A DNA stretch of 64,000 nucleotides from Actinostola sp. cb2023 (taxonomy: Eukaryota > Cnidaria > Anthozoa > Actiniaria > Actinostolidae), in contig JAUJYZ010000467.1 of the NCBI GenBank assembly GCA_033675265.1, positions 62,001-126,000 of the forward strand. Reading direction: 5' to 3'. Within the stretch, counting starts at the first letter, position 1; every line of letters starts with the position of its first letter. The position numbers and the translations under genes are program-made. Below, piece by piece: positions 30,270 to 41,636 of this stretch. The notes under the pieces were generated by a model. That model did not search any database and was not told the DNA's origin. It saw only the letters and a list, made by a program, of their open reading frames with translations.

Positions 30270-31514
30270 ATGACGCAATCTATTCCAGAAATATTAGATG
30301 TAAATCGAGAATACAAACAGCCTTATGGTTTGAAAGCTGAAAAAACTGTTCATCGCGTGACTTTTAATCCAAGCACAGCGAACCCTGGGGAGACGTTGTA
30401 CATCCATATTCCAAAGTTGGCTGATAATGTTGTATACGTCCCAGGTTCAATCGCATTGACTTTCAAACTAAATCTTGCTTCCACTGGGCATGTAAATAAT
30501 ACAGTCGTCAATAATTTAAGTAGAGCTCTAAAATCTCATATGAGGGTTTTGTATGGTGGGGAGACTCTTCAAGACACACATCGTATCGATCTGTTTGAAA
30601 CCTATAATGATCTCTATTTATCGAAAAGAGAACGGGAGAATATGTTGAGGGAGGGTATTTCAACGGCTAATATGCGAAAGCTTAGAACAGCTGCAGGTGA
30701 TAAGGTGTCTACAGATGCAAACGAGGTAGCTCTGGCAGCTGTTTATGGAGATAGATATCGAATGCCAATCAATCACCCTATTTTAGACGCTCATGGCAGC
30801 TTCTATGCAAAAGCACTCTCTCAGAATCTGACATTTGAGATTACACTTCCACAAAGCAAAGAAGTTACAATAACATCTGATACAACTAAAGCATACACTT
30901 ACAGTCTTTCAAATATCGAGCTTGAATATGAGTGTATTGCTAGTGATTATCTTGCACGCGAGGCCCTATCAGCATATCAAGTCGGTAAAGGTTTTTATTA
31001 TGAGAACATTCTTCTCCATAAGACATTCACGATTAATAAAGCCACTGACAGTGTGATTAACGAACATGTTAATATCCCCCGGCGGTCGATGAGTGGTATT
31101 TTAATGCTATTTACAGATGTGTATGCTGTAGGTGCTAGAGATAGTGAAAAGTTTGTATCTCCTAGTATCCTACAAGTCAATATCAACGTTGATGGAATGC
31201 CAAATAAACTTTATTCAAAGGGTATGGCGCCAACTGATTTTTGGAGCTCGATTAGATCAAGATTTGGTGAGACTGATAATATCACACCTAAAGACTTTTA
31301 TTTAGATAAATTCGCCCTATGGATTGATTTGAGGACCTTCCCCGATAACAACATTCATGGTAATGGTTTGTTGTTGAATAGAACAAAAGACGGTGTTAAA
31401 CTGGAGATGAAGAGGAAAGTTGGTGGATCGGGAAATATAACATGTTATATGTTTGTCATTGCCGATGCTCTTATGGAAATTCAAGGCAGCAATTTAAAAG
31501 CTATTTTATATTGA
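30270..31514 (+). CDS. Polinton capsid-like protein
   Basis: An intact 414-residue, beta-rich protein. Recognisable blocks are VTFNPSTANPGETLYIHIP, VYVPGSIALTFKLN, GGETLQDTHRIDLFETYNDL, VINEHVNIPRRSM and GSGNITCYMFVIADALM. These recur in proteins found beside polymerase B and packaging ATPase genes in cnidarian Polinton-like elements. A jelly-roll major capsid role is inferred from position and beta-rich character, not from a catalytic motif. It starts six bases from the divergent integrase start, and its TGA overlaps the ATPase ATG (TGATG, 31512-31516), which suggests coupled genes. Confidence 0.7.
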   Translation: MTQSIPEILDVNREYKQPYGLKAEKTVHRVTFNPSTANPGETLYIHIPKLADNVVYVPGSIALTFKLNLASTGHVNNTVVNNLSRALKSHMRVLYGGETLQDTHRIDLFETYNDLYLSKRERENMLREGISTANMRKLRTAAGDKVSTDANEVALAAVYGDRYRMPINHPILDAHGSFYAKALSQNLTFEITLPQSKEVTITSDTTKAYTYSLSNIELEYECIASDYLAREALSAYQVGKGFYYENILLHKTFTINKATDSVINEHVNIPRRSMSGILMLFTDVYAVGARDSEKFVSPSILQVNINVDGMPNKLYSKGMAPTDFWSSIRSRFGETDNITPKDFYLDKFALWIDLRTFPDNNIHGNGLLLNRTKDGVKLEMKRKVGGSGNITCYMFVIADALMEIQGSNLKAILY

Positions 31515-32097
31515 TGGAAGAATTGAAAGATCAAGTCCCATTTCACTGTATTATAGTAGGACCAACGAATTGCGGCAAAACAAAATATTTAGTTGAGACT
31601 CTAAGAGGAGCATATAGAAATGTTTTTGAATACGTTGTCCAACCTATTCGAAAAATAAAACTTACCAAGGTTTCGCAAATAAGGATCCAAGATTTATTGT
31701 TCTATCACCAGAATCAGATAATACAGATGAGATAAATGATTTACTTTCATGTTGTCAAACAGTATTCTCTGGTACGAACACATTATTAGACGATTGCGCA
31801 TTTTCAAAAGATCTCAAACAAAGATCAAACAAGTTTATTAAATTAGCATTCAGTGGGAGACATGAATTGTTATCCCTATAGCTAAACCATTTCGAGAAAA
31901 TGTTGGATGTATTATTTCATTTTATAATCCTAATCTGTTGTGCGAAAAAACTCTGTTTGAGGAATATGGGGGAAATATGCAGCTTGAAGAACGGAAGTCT
32001 TTTATTAAAACATTAAAATCAGAAAAATACTCAAGAATGTGCTTTTGTTTAAGACATCCTTATAATCATTATTTGGAAATTCCGGGTAATATATAAT
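31514..32097 (+). pseudogene. Polinton packaging ATPase (broken)
   Basis: An A32/FtsK-like packaging ATPase is readable in pieces: Walker A in IIVGPTNCGKTKYLVETL, then in another frame KDPRFIVLSPESDNTDE and a shortened Walker B area (TLLDDCAFSKD), LAFSGRHE, and a final block starting AKPFRENVGCIISFY and ending RHPYNHYLEI. There is a frameshift near 31645 and a deletion with stop near 31870. The Walker B region appears to have lost residues before the Asp pair. It overlaps the capsid-like gene by one base. Confidence 0.75.
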
Positions 32098-32596
32098 GAC
32101 ATCAATTCTTGACCAATATGACGCGCCAATAGAAAAGAAAAAGAAAAAGAAAAATGATACCTCCGAAGAAGTGGAAGAAAAGAGAGAACAACTTTCAATT
32201 CTCTCAGTACTTGGTACTATTGACCAATACACCGGTATTAACATGAGTCTAGGAGATGTTAAGAAGTTATCAGCAAAAGATGTGGATAAGTACTTTAATA
32301 GATATCAAGCTGTATTAGGAAATAAAATAACTAATGGATTGGTTGATGCGGCACTAGAACTTGCTGTTGCTATTGGATCTTATGTTGTTCCTATTGATAA
32401 TAATAAGGAATTGTGTGACGATCTGCAGAATAATGAGATGTTGAAACAGGAATTGAATAATATCGCAGGATATTTTCTCCTCAAAGGCGGTAGATTGGTA
32501 GCTCTTAGCAGCTGTTTAGTTCAAGTAGTAGAACATGTTAATTTCAAAGAACATGGGAACTGCACAGATACTGTTGTAGATCAAGAATCACATTAG
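32096..32596 (+). CDS. Polinton small protein, unknown function
   Basis: 166 residues with a basic N-terminus (IEKKKKKKNDTSEEVEEKRE) and a helical remainder (LSAKDVDKYFNRYQ, LVDAALELAVAIGSYVVPID, GYFLLKGGRLVALSS). The pattern recurs next to the capsid-like gene in related elements; a virion or membrane-associated role is only a guess. Its ATG follows TATATA, as does that of the capsid-like gene. The 3' end overlaps the convergent gene by four bases. Confidence 0.6.
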   Translation: MTSILDQYDAPIEKKKKKKNDTSEEVEEKREQLSILSVLGTIDQYTGINMSLGDVKKLSAKDVDKYFNRYQAVLGNKITNGLVDAALELAVAIGSYVVPIDNNKELCDDLQNNEMLKQELNNIAGYFLLKGGRLVALSSCLVQVVEHVNFKEHGNCTDTVVDQESH

Positions 32597-32965
32597 AGAT
32601 GTTGAAGCATTGTTCTAATGACTATTGCAGATGATGAAAGCTGCAGGACATCTTTTGAACAGCTTATAGTAAGTTTCTTACAAGGCAAGCTAAGATTCCT
32701 TTTAATTAGATCTAAACTTATAAGAACCGTTGATTCATCCGCCGCAGACTTATCATATAAAGTTTCCCTGCAGATGACATGATGTGCTTTATTTGTCTCT
32801 AGCCGTATTTGTCCTGTGGTGCTGGTGATACGAATATATCTTTCAATCTGTCCTTGATTTGAGAAGCTTTTCTTGAAGGCCTTCTGTGTCATTGACCAGG
32901 ATAAAGGAAAGTATATTTTTTCCCACATCAACGGTGGCTGCACAATCTATTTTCAAATCTGCCAT
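32593..32965 (-). pseudogene. Polinton small beta-rich protein with an apparent frameshift
   Basis: An ATG at 32963-32965 begins MADLKIDCAA, but the longer downstream reading (YFPLSWSMTQKAF, GQIERYIRITSTTGQIRL, LISLDLIKRNL, SAIVIRTMLQH) is in another frame, so a frameshift within the first 20-40 codons is likely. Alternating hydrophobic residues suggest a beta-rich structural protein. Function unknown. Confidence 0.5.
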
Positions 32966-33301
32966 TATTGGATATTATATACTGTAACAGACTTAAGTAT
33001 AATAAAAGCAACTGTTCAGCTGTGCTCAGTCTATGCTATTAGTATTAAATGCTCAGTCGGATCATGGTAATCAATTTTTACGGCTCAAAGATTTAGTCCT
33101 AAAACATGAAACTAATTCAAATAAGCTTAGACTTGAGGCGGAGTTGAGCTTAATAATAACAAGAAAATAATTGTGTGGAAGATATTTTTATAAGCTTAGT
33201 TTAATACTTAAGCTTATGTAAGACGAAACAACCATCGGCAAAAGCGACTGATATAAATTTTAAAATACGACGAAAGCTCGATTAATGTCAAAACAACTTA
33301 C
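32966..33301. other. spacer between Polinton genes and RecQ-like exon
   Basis: AT-rich, with short repeated AAGCTTA motifs (33129, 33192, 33211). No open frame, and no counterpart of the left Polinton hairpin. Confidence 0.45.
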
Positions 33302-33771
33302 CATTGCTTGATTACGTGAGCTTCGTCGACAGCAAAAGCACACAACTTTTCAGAATAGGTCTGGCTAGCTAACATTTTACGCCAGCGTTCATTCTTCAAC
33401 AAACTTTCAGGCGTAGCATAAACAAGAGAAAATAATCCTCTTTCCACATTCTCCATTTCTGCTTCTTCTTCTATGTGACTTAGGCTGACAACAGACACAC
33501 CAATACTCTTTAGTTTATCTACTTGATCTTGTATAAGTGATAGAAGAGATGAAACAACAACGACAATATGTTGTTGTCCAGGTTTCACTTCGTCAAAGAC
33601 AGTCGGCAAAGCTTGATAAATTAGGGACTTTCCGAATCCTGTAGGCAGATTTACGAAGACATCCTTCGTTTCAGTTACCATCTGTAAAATGGCTGATTTC
33701 TGATGATTATTCAAATAATTAATTCCGAAAATATCACAAACCTTCGCAAAAACACTACTGAACTCCGCCAT
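33302..33771 (-). CDS. first exon of a RecQ-like DNA helicase
   Basis: The ATG at 33769-33771 opens a frame ending at a consensus donor (TG/GTAAGT) at 33302. It encodes the start of a RecQ-family helicase: FGINYLNNHQKSAIL, Walker A (motif I) LPTGFGKSLIYQALP, motif Ia VVSSLLSLIQDQVDKL, a YATPESLL block and the DEAH box in FAVDEAHVIKQW. ATP-driven 3'-5' unwinding is the family activity. No following exon was found on the minus strand in the window, so the gene is either cut by the adjacent Polinton or is an orphan fragment; many such RecQ-like copies occur in cnidarian genomes. Confidence 0.75.
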
Positions 33772-33799
33772 TTTGAAACATGTGTTGGAAAATCTAAGC

Positions 33800-33900
33800 T
33801 AAAATGCGATTGGTTAATTTTACAAGCCCAACACAAATGGCACAACGAAGCTGATTGGCGCTTCTCGAAAATGGAAGCACGAAGCTGATTGGCTAATTTA
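33800..33900 (-). promoter_or_regulatory. candidate promoter with three inverted CCAAT boxes
   Basis: GATTGG occurs at about 33808, 33852 and 33886, giving three CCAAT boxes in the orientation of the RecQ-like gene, 40-120 bp upstream of its ATG. No TATA box is evident. Confidence 0.4.
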
Positions 33901-34579
33901 AGGGAACGGAATGTGGCGGTTGGGACAGCAGCCGGTTGTTGAGGAGGGGAAAGGACCGCAGGGGATTGGAACGAGACTAGAATCGGCTGCGAGGAGACTA
34001 ACAAAATGAGGGACTGCATGCATATATTGCTACTAAAGATGCTAATGATAGTATTTCAAACATTCAGTTACAATTCATTGTTTTGATATGTATGTTTGAT
34101 ATAATACAGGTAAAGTAGTTTTTACGAAGTCTTTGTGAACAACTTTGGTAATCACTGGTGGCATTGCATGTGTGTGCATCAGCTCTAGTTTATTACATGC
34201 AGGTGCTGATATGCCATATAATATTATTAATAATTTTATAGAGGTGTACTTTTCTAAAATCACTTACTCTTTTTATACTTTCTGGTATGAAAAAGTTGGT
34301 TGTCATGACTACATGTATGTAACAGCTTCCACTGTGTGACTGTTTTTGGTAGACTTCAGCCAAAAGTATAGAGGATACAGTTTAGTTGTAATTTCTATGG
34401 AAACAAATACTACCCGATACTAAGATCCCTCAAGAATATGATCAATAACAGACAACCATTATTCTGCAATGTGTAATATACATGTATGCCACATGCTATC
34501 ATGTTATACTAAAACACCCTATTCAGTGCAAATTACTGAAATTGCAGAAACTTTTCCTAGGTTTCATTTCATAATTTCA
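33901..34579. other. non-coding stretch
   Basis: AT-rich sequence between the RecQ-like promoter and the next MITE; no feature supported. Confidence 0.4.
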
Positions 34580-34734
34580 TAGAGTGCAAACCATATGTCC
34601 GTGAAATAGTACTATTACTAAATAGTACTAAATAGTGTTATCTCTATTGTTTTCTATTGTTTCATCAGTGCTATTTAGTACTAATTAGTTAGAACTGTTT
34701 CACGGACATATGGTTTGCACTCTATAGACTTTTC
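34580..34734. mobile_element. TAGAGTGCAA-family MITE
   Basis: Ends TAGAGTGCAAACCATATG and its complement, arms of about 28 bp, with a core containing AATAGTACTAAATAGTG shared with the element at 6973-7107. Confidence 0.8.
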
Positions 34735-35121
34735 GTCTATTTTAATGAAAAACACTTAATAAATTATGGGAAATGCCTCCTACGATGTCACCACATTAGG
34801 ATATCGAGATGCAAAATCTCTAATAATATAATTCAGTAATTACGGCGAAGCTCAAATCAGATAACACAACCACCCCAACATTCACTACATATAATTTTCA
34901 AAACAATGAGGTGATCAATATGCACTTTGAACATGTACTTCTCATCAATCCTACATAGACTAGCAGTTATGGTTAATTACTATTTAACAATAAATTAGAT
35001 TACGAGTTGGAGTTCTCAATGAGTCAATAGTCAACGAGGCGCGTTGTGTTGAGTTGACATTTCAGTGAACTCATAGCAAACTGCAACTCGTAACCCTAAT
35101 TGTTTTAGTAGAAATCAACTA
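34735..35121. other. non-coding stretch
   Basis: No supported coding frame or inverted repeat between the two MITEs. Confidence 0.4.
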
Positions 35122-35338
35122 CAATATGTGGTTCTATAATTTTGAACGGTTCTAATTGTGAACATTGTTCAGTTAATGTGTACCCTGCATGGTTACCAGA
35201 GGTTATTATTTTATCTCTCTCTAAACTCTACGAGAGCACCTAAGGCTCGAGAGAGACAACATAATAGCCCTGGTAACCAGGGTACACATTAACTGAACAG
35301 TGTTCACAATTAGAACCGTTCAAATTAGAACCACACTG
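35122..35338. mobile_element. TA-flanked hairpin MITE
   Basis: TGTGGTTCTA..TTTGAACGG and TTCTAATTGTGAACA on the left are mirrored on the right over about 75 bp. CA(A/G)T ends are flanked by TA (35120-35121 and 35339-35340). Confidence 0.75.
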
Positions 35339-35747
35339 TATTTTTCGGTTCGTTTTTGTTCAAAACGCCGGCTTTTTCGCTATAGATAGTGAGTACGTTA
35401 GCAAATCAAATTGCAGGATTTGTGACATGTTGTGATAGTATGCTAGTTGGTTTCTATACTATCCTCATAGAAAACGAGAAGTCTAATTGTTTTAGCGTAA
35501 ACCATCCAGTAGGTCAGTAGAAAATGACAGAAACAAGCAACACAACAATAATTCGTTGAGAAACTCTTGCGAAACATTAGCCAAACGAGACGACGAGGCC
35601 GCCATTTTGTTTGTTTACATCTACTCGGGGTCTATGAACTGATAGACCACAAGTAGCGAACCAATCAGATTACAGGATTAAATTTGTAATAGACCACTGG
35701 ATGGGATGATTTATGCTAAATATAATTAGTATGTTATGACGATGAAT
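35339..35747. other. non-coding stretch
   Basis: Sequence between a MITE and the 3' end of the Merlin-type gene; no supported feature. Confidence 0.4.
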
Positions 35748-36231
35748 TTAGATATTGTATAGTCTTGTAAATAAAACTGGAACATTAGAATACATTAGAG
35801 TAACAGATGAAAATAAATTTACCAACAGTTCGTTATCTGCTCCTTTCCACTCTTTATACATTCGTTCATTAAGGAAACTCTGTAAATCTTCTTGGGACAC
35901 ACTCATTCTTTCCTTTACTTTTAACTTGAGCTGATTCCACTTCGACTCTATGGCCTGGGTGTGGACACCAGTTACAGGATCGACGAAGTTAAGGCTGTGG
36001 TTCACAACTCTGTGGGTAGCTACTTGCTGTGGGAGGTACCTTTCCAGGTAATCGTATGCTCCCCAATCATCGGTGTAAACAGTACTTCCCGCCTTGAGAC
36101 ACTTTCTCAGGATTGGTAACAGAGTCACCATGTCTCTTTTGAACTGTATAATAACCTCTGCTTGGCTGGTACTCTGAGGTGATCACTCCAAATACCCACA
36201 TGTCAGCTGGTGCACGACGTCCCCTGTGGTA

Positions 36232-38801
36232 CTGAAAAAAAAAAAAAAATGTTTAGGCGATACGTTAAAGAAAAATATAAGGAGCTTTTTGCATGCGACT
36301 TTGAAAGCTCTTTATGGGTGATTTACTAAGAGAAAAACCTGTCAGTGCCAGTTTTCATCCCTTTAATTACGACAAAGATCGAGAAAATAATCAACGGTTT
36401 GGTGCTAATACCCAGCGTTTTGTTGTTCTGACAGTTGGAACATTTATTTTATTCCATTTGTACATATACAAAAAAATTGAATAGTAGGATAAGGTAGGTC
36501 AAAGTCAATCTGTGCGCTCCTATTGGCTGTAAACTGTGCTTTATCAGATATTATTATATAGTCAAGTCTGATGTCTGCTACGCTTATGATTTCTATTGTA
36601 TTTCCCTCATCAATTATTCATGATTCGATAACAGAGATTATTATATATTATTATATAGTCAAGTCAATCCGTGCGCTCTGATTGGCTAAAAACTGTACTG
36701 TATCAGAGAACGGAGCACGGTTTGATGACGCTATTTTTCGGCTGTTTGAACCAAAACTCTGAAGAAAACAAACCAAGCGTGCGCTCGATGGCGAGAAGCG
36801 AGAAGACTACAAGAAGCACGCGCAATCTAGGAAATTATAGTCTAAGTCTCTAGCCCAGCTCCTCTCTTCTGCTCTATGCAGCGCGTGTAGATAAAATTGG
36901 GTCCAGTAGTTCTGGACTGTACTAAAAACTGAGCATTGAACTGAGCTAGCCTCCTCCGCATGCAACTCCAGCGGAAAGGAGGCCGAAGGCCGAGAAATGT
37001 GATCCCTGTCCCAGCGAGGCCGAGAGGGACTTGGCCCTAAGGAGAAATAGGAGGAGTTGCCTGCCAAAACTCGACAATGTTTTTCCCATCTGCGCATCTC
37101 AAAGTGCGCATCCAACTCCTACTGACCAGGGAGGGGTAGTTTGAATTTGGCTTACCAGGAGACCACTCTCGAATATTATTTGCGTCAGCGAATAACGACA
37201 ACACTCTCGCTGTCACTATTACACGATATTCCACCAGTAGGTCCAGATGAAGAAGAAGTAAAGGAATTCAGAGTTTATATAATCGACGTTACTTTGAAAG
37301 TTCAAGCTATGAAGAAGCTATCTTAGGACTGCTTGTGTCCTCAGTCGATTCAAAGTGCCGTGTTGTGTTGATAAGGGCCGTACCGAGATCAAACAAAGCT
37401 AGGATAGTTTGAATCGGTTGACTTACGCTTCAAATTATACAAAAACATTGACTGTCGGACATGTAATATTTTCAAATCCCTGTCTGGCAGTTCGTGATGT
37501 CAAATTTCTAAGTCCGTGTTGTGTTGATTCACTGATAAGGTCATCGAAGGTCAGTACCGATCGAAACTGCCAGTTCAAATCCATGGCCGGCTTGTCACAA
37601 GGTATTCGATCGAAGCCCTGACAAAGCTAGGATAGTTTGAATCGGTTAACTTAATACATAAACATCGACTACCGGACATCTAGTATTTTCAAAACCCTGT
37701 CCGGCGGATAGACAGTGTTTTTTTTCTTGTATGGCGGTTGAAGCCGTAGCTTTTCAAATTCGTCTTTGATGTTGTGTATTTCAGAAACCTTTTCTTCAAT
37801 TTTGATTTGATTTCCTTTAACTTGTCTTAAGTATCTTTTTGTACTCCGTGCTACATACTGGAATTCTACTTTTGATATATGTCTTTGAAGGTAAACTCGA
37901 AGGATGTTTTCCTGCCATACTTGCAAAGAGTCTGCAAAGACAAGTACGTATAGAGCCTGAGAGTACCCCCGACAAAATCGTATATATGACAACATATCCC
38001 AAGGGTACCCGGGGTGAAGTGGGGCATCCCAAAGGTGAAGTGAAATGTCCATACACTTCGAGTTTTGGCAGGCGTCTCGCCTTTCCTTTTCTTCTCCAGC
38101 CTAGCGCCTAGTCTCCCTCCGCCAGTAACACAGGCAACCCAACGACACTTTTACTACCTTTATAGAGAAAAACGAGCCTTACGAGACGCCTGCGGAGGAG
38201 GCTAGAACTGAGCATTGAAGTTACACTATTATGGCTAGTTATAACAAAAATAATAATTAACAATAGTCCAGCCTGTTTTCAGAAACCTGTGTTGCCAGGC
38301 TCGCAACCCCAGGCTCTCGTCAAACTCAAGGTTTGAAACTCAAAGCACATTACTCAATATATGACATTAAAAAAATTGGTTGTCTCTGGCTTAGTATTAG
38401 CCAGAGACAACCAATTTTAATGTCATATAATGCATCCTGGCTGCAATTACAAGATTTTTGATAACACACTACTCAAGTATAAATGAAACCGCATAATGAT
38501 GATAATTATGCTCTTTTACGTCTTACTAGTTCAAATGAGAATTGAACAACGTTCCTGAAAACATGTGCATGACAACACTTACTAAAGATTAATTGAAGAA
38601 ATTGAGCGCTCTTACTTTTCTTTTCAGATCTAAAAACACTGTATTGCGATATTGAAACCGTCAGATTATTGCTCGTTGCCATGGAAACAGAAGACATCTT
38701 CGTTCTTCAAATAATTGTTCAATTTCAAATCATCTGACAAAGCTCTACCGATTAACGTTTTTTAGGGTCTTTCTACTTTAAACCCCAAGAAAAGTACTTA
38801 C
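36232..38801. repeat. repeat-rich intron of the Merlin-like gene
   Basis: No gene supported. It contains a pair of related segments with GTGCGCTC and ATTGGCT at about 36500 and 36665, a direct duplication (CAAAGCTAGGATAGTTTG and CGGACAT.TA, 37395-37490 and 37621-37705), and a hairpin at 38359-38428. Confidence 0.6.
38359..38428. repeat. 30-bp-arm hairpin
   Basis: ATATGACATT..AATTGGTTGTCTCTGGC is mirrored exactly apart from a few A residues, around a TTAGTATTA centre. It lies in the Merlin-like gene intron. Confidence 0.8.
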
Positions 38802-39256
38802 CTTACGCTTGTGGTTGAATTTACTCTCGTCGCATTGGACGACGCAACCTGGACCGCCAAATGGAATAAAGGGATCGTATCTCTCAATCTCGTTGGTACA
38901 AACATCTTCTAGAGTTCGAAAGAACTTCGTCACAACGTTTTTACTCAAACCAAGGGCCCTGGCGGTACGCTTGCAAGTGTTATCTTCTGACCAGAAGTAC
39001 ATCAAGAGCAGAAGGTCTCCCAACGAGATCTTGGGAAACAGTGCAAAGGTGCTATTGCATCTTAAAGACCTTTTTTTGTGGCACACTGTTATTTTCAAGG
39101 AGTTAGTTCAACTCCAAAAAGGGAGTTAAAAAAAAAGGTACAGAATGACTCTCTTTTCTGGAGTTGATTTAACTCTGTCATATTTTACTCTTTCTAGGAG
39201 TAAAATTTACTCTAGTGTTAGAGTTATATTTACTCTTTTTAAGAAGTCGTAACAAC

Positions 39257-39725
39257 CCTGGTAGGAGTAAAACTTACTCTAGTGTGGGAGTTACAATTAC
39301 TCTTTTCAGGAGTTAAACTTACTCTACCGTTGGAGTTACAATTACTCTTTTCAGGAGTAAAACTTACTCTAGTGTTGGGGTTACAATTACTCTTTTCAGG
39401 AGTAAAACTTACTCTAGTGTTGGAGTTACAATTACTCTTTTCAGGAGTAAAACTTACTCTAGTGTGGGAGTTACAATTACTCTTTTCAGGAGTAAAACTT
39501 ACTCTAGTATTGGAGTTACAATTACTCTTTTCAGGAGTAAAACTTACTCTAGTGTGGGAGTTACAATTACTCTTTTCAGGAGTAAAACTTACTCTAGTGT
39601 TGGAGTTACAATTACTCTTTTCAGGAGTAAAACTTACTCTAGTGTTGGAGTTACAATTACTCTTTTCAGGAGTTAAACTTACTCTAGTGTTGGAGTTACA
39701 ATTACTCTTTTCAGGAGTTAAACTG
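39257..39725 (+). repeat. 45-bp minisatellite, about ten copies
   Basis: The unit GGAGTAAAACTTACTC + TAGTGTTGGAGTTACA + ATTACTCTTTTCA repeats with few changes. It is part of the left subterminal region of the 3.7-kb element. Its open frames are a by-product of a 45-bp period. Confidence 0.95.
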
Positions 39726-40084
39726 TAAAAATGGATTGGTTAAATCTACCAAAAAGGTTAATAAGTGGATCTGAGGTAACCATTTTAGAATTGGTTCTTT
39801 TAACCATTTATTAATTGGTAATTTCGACCACCAATATGGTGGTAAAATGAACCATTGCCTTTTGGTTATAACAACCAATTAATGGTAGTTTTAACCACAC
39901 TCTCTTATGTTATTTCAACCAATTTAGAACTGTACCTTGGGTGGATCTGAGGTAATAATATCGATTTAAAATGGTTAAACTGTGTTATTTCAACCAATGT
40001 TTATTGGTTGAAACACATTGGTAGAATCAACCATTTCTCAAAGTGGTCATTTTAACACAATTTTAAAACACCCCTAACCAAACA

Positions 40085-40380
40085 TAGGCTATTTGATAAA
40101 TAATAAATGAAAAAATGAATGAAATAATGAATGAACGAAAGAATGAGTAAATGAACCTACATGCCACTAATTAACAAGCAATAATTGCGCAATCTATTTA
40201 TTTATTAATATTTTATTATTATTATTCATTCTTCCATTCATTTACTCATTCTTTCGTTCATTCATTATTTCATTCATTATTTCATTTATTCTTTCATCCA
40301 TTCGTTCATTCATTATTTCGTTCATTCATTCATTCATTCATTCGTTCATTCTTTTATTCAATCATTCGTTTACTCAATTT
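40085..40380. repeat. ATTC/GAAT simple repeats in inverted arrangement
   Basis: AATGAATGAA-type repeats at 40100-40160 face TTCATTCATT-type repeats at 40220-40380, giving a large imperfect palindrome. Just downstream, CCTGAAGATGGACGC..GCCCGAAAGC (about 40645-40675) resembles the 3' end of a retroposon. Confidence 0.7.
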
Positions 40381-41222
40381 TATTCTGTTTTTATAGTTCA
40401 TCACGCTCTGGCTTCATTTATTTGGCTACCTTTCTATTTATTATTTTCAATTCTTACGTTAATACTTCATTTTCTATTCCTCGCGCACCTTTTTCATTCT
40501 TTCTATCTGGCGTTGTTCGATTTTGTTTGCTTTGCGCGAGACTGTTCAGTTTGTTGCGCACGAACTTGCTCGTTTGGTGGCGTTTGTTTGTTTGTTTGTG
40601 TTCGTATACTTATAGCCGTTGTAATTAGATTTTATGTATTTAGCCCTGAAGATGGACGCTTAGCCCGAAAGCTTGGCAGTTTTGAAATAAAACTCAGGTT
40701 GAAGATACAAAACGTTTTGTAATGTAATAATTACAGCTGCATGAAGAATTACAAAAGTAGCTTTCTGCAGAGCCAGTGGAATAACATGTTACTAATCCAA
40801 ATTCAACTTTAGTTCAAAGCAATCAACCCACATATAAACAATTCCAATTAATCAGATGTGAGCACCAAGCAAGGCTGTCCATAAGACAACCTCAGCCAGG
40901 CATATATATACCAGAAGGATACAGAAGGCAAGGGTCACTTGCCTTGATATAACGACGACTCCTGATTACAAGAATGTCATATATTGCGAGTGAAAAGAAA
41001 TTAATGGCCAAATCACTGATCAGATTCAGATTGTAAGAATAACTTCCATGTTTTTACACTGGCTTCGCAGGAATATAGTATATAATGTACATGTATTAGC
41101 ATCCATCATGTTTTGAGGTTGATAAATGTGGTTTCGTTTATATAAGCTTATCAGATCTCACGAGGAATAGTAGACTGCAAAATAGCTCCTAATTCTTCGC
41201 GAAACTCCGTGGACAACAGTCG

Positions 41223-41303
41223 AAGTTCGTTCGAGTCGTTGGGGCCACAAGAGAATGCATATGATTCGTTTTCTCGCGGCCCCAACGACTCGATCAAACT
41301 TCA
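41223..41303. repeat. hairpin of about 25-bp arms
   Basis: GAAGTTCG.TCGAGTCGTTGGGGCC is mirrored by GGCCCCAACGACTCGA..AACTTC, with a loop of about 28 bp, inside the 3.7-kb element. Confidence 0.75.
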
Positions 41304-41636
41304 ACTCTTCTCGAAGGTCTACACGACTCACGAGTAGTCAACTGATCTTACCTCGTAAACGATGTGTAATTCCTTGTTCCTCGCTTCAGGTTTTGGCCGT
41401 AATGATCCTAACACATACACGAACTGTTCCACAACAATTCCAGGACATTTCATAGTAGAAATGGTCGATTATTTTGCTAAATAAAGTCACTTATTCTGTC
41501 TTGCAACCGTTCAACGTGAAACAGAATGCCGGTATGAATATTGCCCGCCTAAAATTCAAATTAGACATTGCTAGCCAATCACAGTGAAGCTCTAACGACA
41601 GCTTTCCAAATAAGGTTAATCCTTTACAGTGCAACT

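Larger units (their letters stand above)
25723..32965. mobile_element. partial Polinton/Maverick element
   Basis: A compact block of viral-type genes: protein-primed polymerase B, a retroviral-type integrase, a capsid-like protein, a packaging-type ATPase and two small genes. Neighbours abut or overlap and none shows an intron. The combination of polymerase B and integrase defines Polintons. The left end is marked by a hairpin beginning AAGTAGTAGGG that interrupts the Ulp1-domain gene. No matching right inverted repeat was found before the RecQ-like exon, and a protease gene was not seen, so the element is incomplete. Confidence 0.85.

Noticed and set aside
39257..39725. CRISPR-like regular repeats
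   Set aside because: The units are contiguous with no unique spacers, and the setting is a eukaryotic transposon.
39282..39728. 148-residue repetitive open frame
   Set aside because: Produced by the 45-bp period of a minisatellite inside a non-autonomous transposon; no domain at either end.
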